Part shown: piece after piece, positions 60,624 to 64,000 of the stretch
How positions within the stretch are numbered: position 1 is the stretch's first letter
How the letters are laid out: every line of letters starts with the position of its first letter
Assembly: GCA_963782595.1 (NCBI GenBank)
Contig: CAWAKJ010000003.1
Coordinates: forward strand, 248,001-312,000
Length of the DNA: 64,000 nucleotides
From: JAMQPK01 sp963782595
GTDB lineage: Bacteria; Acidobacteriota; Vicinamibacteria; Vicinamibacterales; JAMQPK01
Direction: 5' to 3'
Notes under the pieces: model-generated
Seen by the model: only the letters and a program-made list of their open reading frames with translations
Databases searched by the model: none
Told to the model about the DNA's origin: nothing
Translations under genes and position numbers: made by a program

Positions 60624-61100
60624 ATGGATTTATCAAATTTAAAGCCGCCGAAGGGCGCCAAGCACTCGAAGAAGCGTGTCGGCCGGGGCCACGGTTCGGG
60701 GCAGGGGACGCAGGCCGGGCGCGGTCACAAAGGCGCGAAGTCGCGCTCGGGTTTCAAGCGCAAGGTCGGATTCGAAGGCGGCCAGATGCCGCTGAAGCGC
60801 CGCGTCCCGAAACGCGGGTTCCACAATCCGTTCCGCGTGGAATACGCGGTCGTCAACCTTGATACGCTCGGCGAGCGCTTCGATGCGGGCACGGTGGTGA
60901 CGCTCGACCTGTTGCGCGAGCGCCGGCTCGTGCCGGCCTCGGCAGACCGGGTGAAGGTGCTCGGCCGCGGCGAAATTTCGAAGGGGCTGACCGTGCGCGT
61001 GCACAAGTTCAGCGAGGAGGCCGCCAAGAAGATTGCGGCCGCTGGCGGCGCGGCGGAGACGGTTGAAAGTGGAAAGTCAGAAGTAGAAAGTAAGAAGTAG
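60624..61100 (+). CDS. rplO: 50S ribosomal protein uL15, C-terminus encoded by a repeat
   Basis: 158 aa: MDLSNLKPPKGAKHSKKRVGRGHGSGQGTQAGRGHKGAKSRSG, KRRVPKRGFHNPF, and LTVRVHKFSEEAAKKIAAAGG. The normal protein ends about 12 residues earlier; the tail VESGKSEVESKK is translated from a perfect heptad array, and the TAG stop is one of its units. Confidence 0.97.
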   Translation: MDLSNLKPPKGAKHSKKRVGRGHGSGQGTQAGRGHKGAKSRSGFKRKVGFEGGQMPLKRRVPKRGFHNPFRVEYAVVNLDTLGERFDAGTVVTLDLLRERRLVPASADRVKVLGRGEISKGLTVRVHKFSEEAAKKIAAAGGAAETVESGKSEVESKK

Positions 61101-61120
61101 GAAGTAGGAAGTAACAAGTG
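61065..61120 (+). repeat. 7-nt array (GAAAGTN / GGAAGTA), eight exact-phase units
   Basis: GAAAGTG, GAAAGTC, AGAAGTA, GAAAGTA, AGAAGTA, GGAAGTA, GGAAGTA, ACAAGTG. The first five units are inside rplO; the rest fill the spacer to secY. Confidence 0.93.
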
Positions 61121-61122
61121 AT

Positions 61123-61157
61123 GTAGGGCGGGTCTTGCTGTTCAAGACGCGCCATAC
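61123..61157. repeat. imperfect copy of the GTAGGGCGGGTCTTG palindrome before secY
   Basis: GTAGGGCGGGTCTTG...CAAGACGCGCCATAC with a 5-nt loop and two changes in the right arm. Relative of the perfect palindrome at 40362. It ends 2 bp before the secY ATG. Confidence 0.82.
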
Positions 61158-61159
61158 GG

Positions 61160-62566
61160 ATGAATCACATGGCAATCGACAGCATCAAAAATCTATTCGC
61201 CATCGCCGAGCTCCGGAAGCGCGTGCTGTTCACGCTCGCACTGCTCGTGGTGTATCGCATCGGGAGCCACATCACGATTCCCGGTGTGAACCTGGCGGCA
61301 CTTCAACAGCTCGCGGAGCAAGCGCGCGGGACGATGTTCGGTCTCTACGACATGTTCTCGGGACAGAACCTGTCGCGGATGACGATTTTCGCGCTCGGCA
61401 TCATGCCGTATATCAGCGCGTCCATCATCCTGCAGCTGCTGACAGTCGTATGGCCGTATCTCGAGCGGATCTCCAAGGAAGGCGAGCTCGGCCGGCGCAA
61501 GATCACGCAGTACACGCGTTACGGCACGATCCTGTTGAGCGTGGTGCAGTCGCTCGGTATCGCGGTCTGGCTGGAGAACTCGACGCAGATTTCGGGCGGG
61601 CTGCCGCTGGTCTACAGCCCGGGCTGGGGCTTCCGGCTGCTGACGGTGCTGACGCTGACGACTGGTACGACGCTCATCATGTGGCTGGGCGAACAGATTA
61701 CCGAGCGTGGCGTCGGCAACGGGATGTCGCTCATCATCTATGCGGGCATCGTTGTCGGCCTGCCCCCGGCGGTCATCCTGACGTTCGATCAGCTGCGCAC
61801 GGGGCAGATGGGGCTCATCCGGCTCATCCTGCTGCTCGTGCTCATGGTGCTCGTCATCGCGGCGATTATCTTCGTCGAGCGTGGAAGCCGGCGCATCACC
61901 GTGCAGTACGCGAAGCGCGTGGTCGGGCGGCGCATGTACGGCGGGGCGAGCACGCACATCCCGCTGAAAGTGAACACCGGCGGCGTCATCCCCGTGATCT
62001 TCGCTTCGTCCATTCTGGCGTTCCCGGCGACGATCGCGCAGATGTATGCGAGCGACCCCAATCACTGGATGACGTCGGTTCGAGACCAGCTGTCGATGGG
62101 CATGCCGCTGCACAACCTGCTCTACGTCGGCCTGATTATTTTCTTTGCCTATTTTTACACCGCGATCATCTTCAATCCGGATGACGTGGCCGAGAACATG
62201 CGGAAATACGGCGGATTCGTGCCCGGCATTCGTCCGGGCAAACGGACTGCGGAGTACATCGACACGATTCTGACGCGCATTACGCTCGCCGGCGCCGTCT
62301 ATCTCGCGTTGATCGCGATCCTGCCCGACTTTCTCATCACAGGCTTCCGGGTCGCGCCGATTCCGATTATCGGCGAACGGCTCGACGCCATCCTGCCGCG
62401 GTTCATCACGGAAGGCATGGGCGTGACGTTCTACTTCGGCGGCACGACACTGCTCATCATCGTTGGCGTGGCGATGGACACGATTCAGCAGGTGGAATCG
62501 CAGTTGATCATGAGGCACTACGACGGCTTCATGAAGAAGACGCGCATCAGAGGCCGGCGTGGATAG
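61160..62566 (+). CDS. secY: preprotein translocase subunit SecY
   Basis: 468 aa, ten membrane helices. LRKRVLFTLALLVVYRIGSHITIPGV, the plug region LYDMFSGQNLSRMTIFALGIMPYISASIILQLL, GEQITERGVGNGMSLIIYAGI, and the cytoplasmic loop RKYGGFVPGIRPGKRTAEYID with the invariant Arg. ATG 61160 or the in-frame ATG 61169. It forms the Sec channel with SecE and SecG. Confidence 0.98.
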   Translation: MNHMAIDSIKNLFAIAELRKRVLFTLALLVVYRIGSHITIPGVNLAALQQLAEQARGTMFGLYDMFSGQNLSRMTIFALGIMPYISASIILQLLTVVWPYLERISKEGELGRRKITQYTRYGTILLSVVQSLGIAVWLENSTQISGGLPLVYSPGWGFRLLTVLTLTTGTTLIMWLGEQITERGVGNGMSLIIYAGIVVGLPPAVILTFDQLRTGQMGLIRLILLLVLMVLVIAAIIFVERGSRRITVQYAKRVVGRRMYGGASTHIPLKVNTGGVIPVIFASSILAFPATIAQMYASDPNHWMTSVRDQLSMGMPLHNLLYVGLIIFFAYFYTAIIFNPDDVAENMRKYGGFVPGIRPGKRTAEYIDTILTRITLAGAVYLALIAILPDFLITGFRVAPIPIIGERLDAILPRFITEGMGVTFYFGGTTLLIIVGVAMDTIQQVESQLIMRHYDGFMKKTRIRGRRG

Positions 62567-63229
62567 ATGGCCCTGAACGTCGTGATGCTTGGTCCGCCGG
62601 CGTCGGGAAAAGGTACGCAGGCGGCGCGGCTGGCGCGCGCACGCGGCATTCCGAAGATCTCGACGGGCGACATCCTGCGCGAAGCCGCCCAGAGTGGCAG
62701 CGAGCTCGGGCTGCGGGCGAAGGCACTGATGGATCGCGGCGAGCTGCTCGGCGACGCGGAAATGATCGGCATCGTCAAGGAGCGGCTGGCGCGGCCGGAC
62801 GCGGCGGAAGGATTCATCCTCGACGGCTTTCCGCGAACGGTACCGCAGGCGCAGGCGCTCGATCGCCTGCTGCAGCGGGAACCGCTCGTGATCATCGATT
62901 TGGCCGTCCCGGATGTGGAGCTGTTGAAACGGATGCAGACCCGTCGGGTGTGCGGCAGCTGTGCGGGGATTGCAGAGCCGGGATGGACCAAGGACACATG
63001 CGAGCGGTGCGGCGGACAACTGGTGATCCGGGCCGATGACGAGGACGAACAGGTGAGGCAGCACCGGCTCGAGGTGTACGCGCGCGAGAGCAAGCCGTTG
63101 CTCGACTACTACCGTGGGCGGGCCACGTTCCAGTCAATCAACGGAGCGCAGGCGCCCGATCGCGTCGCGACGGATCTGGCGGCGCGCATCGACGCGATGG
63201 CGCCGGTGGCATCGGAGCGCCGTCCATGA
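62567..63229 (+). CDS. adk: adenylate kinase, zinc-lid form
   Basis: 220 aa: MLGPPASGKGTQAARLA (P-loop), ISTGDILREA, GFILDGFPRTVPQA, and a lid with four Cys (RRVCGSCAGI, DTCERCGG) that should bind zinc. Interconverts AMP, ADP and ATP. Starts the base after the secY stop and overlaps map by ATGA. Confidence 0.97.
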   Translation: MALNVVMLGPPASGKGTQAARLARARGIPKISTGDILREAAQSGSELGLRAKALMDRGELLGDAEMIGIVKERLARPDAAEGFILDGFPRTVPQAQALDRLLQREPLVIIDLAVPDVELLKRMQTRRVCGSCAGIAEPGWTKDTCERCGGQLVIRADDEDEQVRQHRLEVYARESKPLLDYYRGRATFQSINGAQAPDRVATDLAARIDAMAPVASERRP

Positions 63230-64000
63230 TTGTCTGCCGATCCGCAGCGGAGCTTCGACGGTTGCGCGAAGTGAATCAGCTGGTGGGCCGTGTGCTCGAG
63301 CAGCTCCGCGAGGCGGTGGCTCCGGGCGTGACGACCGACGATCTCGACATGCTCGCCGAGCGCGAGATACGGGCGGGCGGCGCGGTGCCGGCGTTCAAGG
63401 GCTACAAAGGCTATCCGGCGACAATCTGCGCGTCGGTGAACGAGCAGGTCGTGCACGGCATTCCTTCGTCTAAGACGGTACTGAGCGAGGGAAACATTAT
63501 TTCGATCGATCTTGGCGCGAAGATGGGCGGCTTTTTCGGCGACTCGGCCATCACCGTGGGCGTGGGCGCGATCTCGCCGGGTGCGGCCGAACTGCTGCGC
63601 GTGACCGAAGAGTCGCTGTGGAAGGCGATCGAGGCGATCCGTCCTGGCGGACGGATTTCGGATATCGGGCACGCCGTGCAGACCCACGTCGAAAAGTTCG
63701 GGTTTTCGGTGGTGCGCGAGTTCGTGGGCCACGGCATCGGATCGGAGCTACACGAGGAGCCGCAGATTCCCAACTACGGCGAACCGGGGCGCGGTCCGAG
63801 GCTCGCCGAAGGTATGGTGCTGGCGATCGAGCCGATGGTGAACCTGGGCGACCCCGGCGTGCGAGTGCTGAAAGACGGGTGGACGGCGGTGACGTCGGAT
63901 CGCAGTCTGTCGGCGCACTTCGAGCATACAGTGGCCGTGACGAGCGATGGTGCGGAAGTACTCTCGCTGGTTGGCGACGCCGAGCGAAGCGGCGCGGGGC
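63226..64000 (+). CDS. map: methionine aminopeptidase, type I (3' end outside window)
   Basis: 258 codons to the window edge with no stop. MIVCRSAAELRRLREVNQLVG; metal ligands Asp in IISIDLGAKMGGFFGDSAIT, His in EFVGHGIGSELHEEPQIPNYG, Glu in LAIEPMVNLG and FEHTVAV. The catalytic domain is complete by VTSDGAEVLSL. The remaining bases GCCGAGCGAAGCGGCGCGGGGC (63979 on) resemble the G/C-rich repeat seen before rpsS, so the C-terminus may again read into a repeat. Removes N-terminal Met. Confidence 0.96.
   Translation, partial: MIVCRSAAELRRLREVNQLVGRVLEQLREAVAPGVTTDDLDMLAEREIRAGGAVPAFKGYKGYPATICASVNEQVVHGIPSSKTVLSEGNIISIDLGAKMGGFFGDSAITVGVGAISPGAAELLRVTEESLWKAIEAIRPGGRISDIGHAVQTHVEKFGFSVVREFVGHGIGSELHEEPQIPNYGEPGRGPRLAEGMVLAIEPMVNLGDPGVRVLKDGWTAVTSDRSLSAHFEHTVAVTSDGAEVLSLVGDAERSGAG

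Noticed and set aside
61193..63064. 623-codon open frame antisense to secY and adk
   Set aside because: Arg/His/Gln-rich composition typical of antisense frames in G+C-rich DNA; secY and adk are certain.

Overview
The window is a G+C-rich bacterial chromosome segment, most likely from an Acidobacteriota of the Vicinamibacteria type or a near relative. That placement is inference: it rests on base composition, domain architectures (BRCT/MerR/TPR fusion, DUF3108, orphan PntAA), the many short periodic intergenic repeats, and the ribosomal gene order. No rRNA or tRNA gene and no complete transposase was seen.

Positions 1-31970 are one large cell-surface polysaccharide locus. It holds an O-acetylation pair (AlgI-type MBOAT plus SGNH protein), a Wzx-like flippase, six GT4, two GT2 and one GT9 glycosyltransferases, five large membrane glycosyltransferases of GT-C type, three SAM methyltransferases, a membrane-anchored PIG-L-type deacetylase with a DUF4118 domain, a UDP-N-acetylhexosamine 6-dehydrogenase, two DegT-family PLP enzymes (one with His in place of the catalytic Lys) and an LhgO-like oxidase. 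Together they could make activated amino or uronic sugars, assemble a glycan on a lipid carrier, flip it, and then acetylate, methylate or deacetylate it. The gene directions alternate often, so this is several small operons rather than one.

Positions 31963-47428 are housekeeping and accessory genes: thiS-thiG-nadE, an orphan pntAA, glucokinase, DUF3108, BRCT-MerR-TPR, an IF-1-like gene with a Cys-rich neighbour, an acyl-CoA ligase/ACP/PlsC fusion, an SDR, a CCA-adding-type nucleotidyltransferase, a TolB-like propeller, a four-helix-bundle protein and an FKBP.

Positions 47703-64000 are the str-S10-spc ribosomal super-operon: rpsL-rpsG-fusA-rpsJ-rplC-rplD-rplW-rplB-rpsS-rplV-rpsC-rplP-rpmC-rpsQ-rplN-rplX-rplE-rpsN-rpsH-rplF-rplR-rpsE-rpmD-rplO-secY-adk-map (map runs off the end). 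tuf is missing from its usual place after fusA.

The most unusual content is in the spacers. Many carry 7-nt (sometimes 8-nt) periodic arrays, each with a different unit, often in inverted pairs that can fold into long stems. Inside the ribosomal operon, G-rich heptads (GGGATTA type) create quadruplex-capable runs, and a two-hairpin element recurs with compensatory stem changes. A four-helix-bundle gene is enclosed by matching inverted heptad arrays like a small cassette. Five genes outside the ribosomal region carry nine apparent single-base frameshifts, several at G or C runs, which looks more like sequencing error than gene decay.
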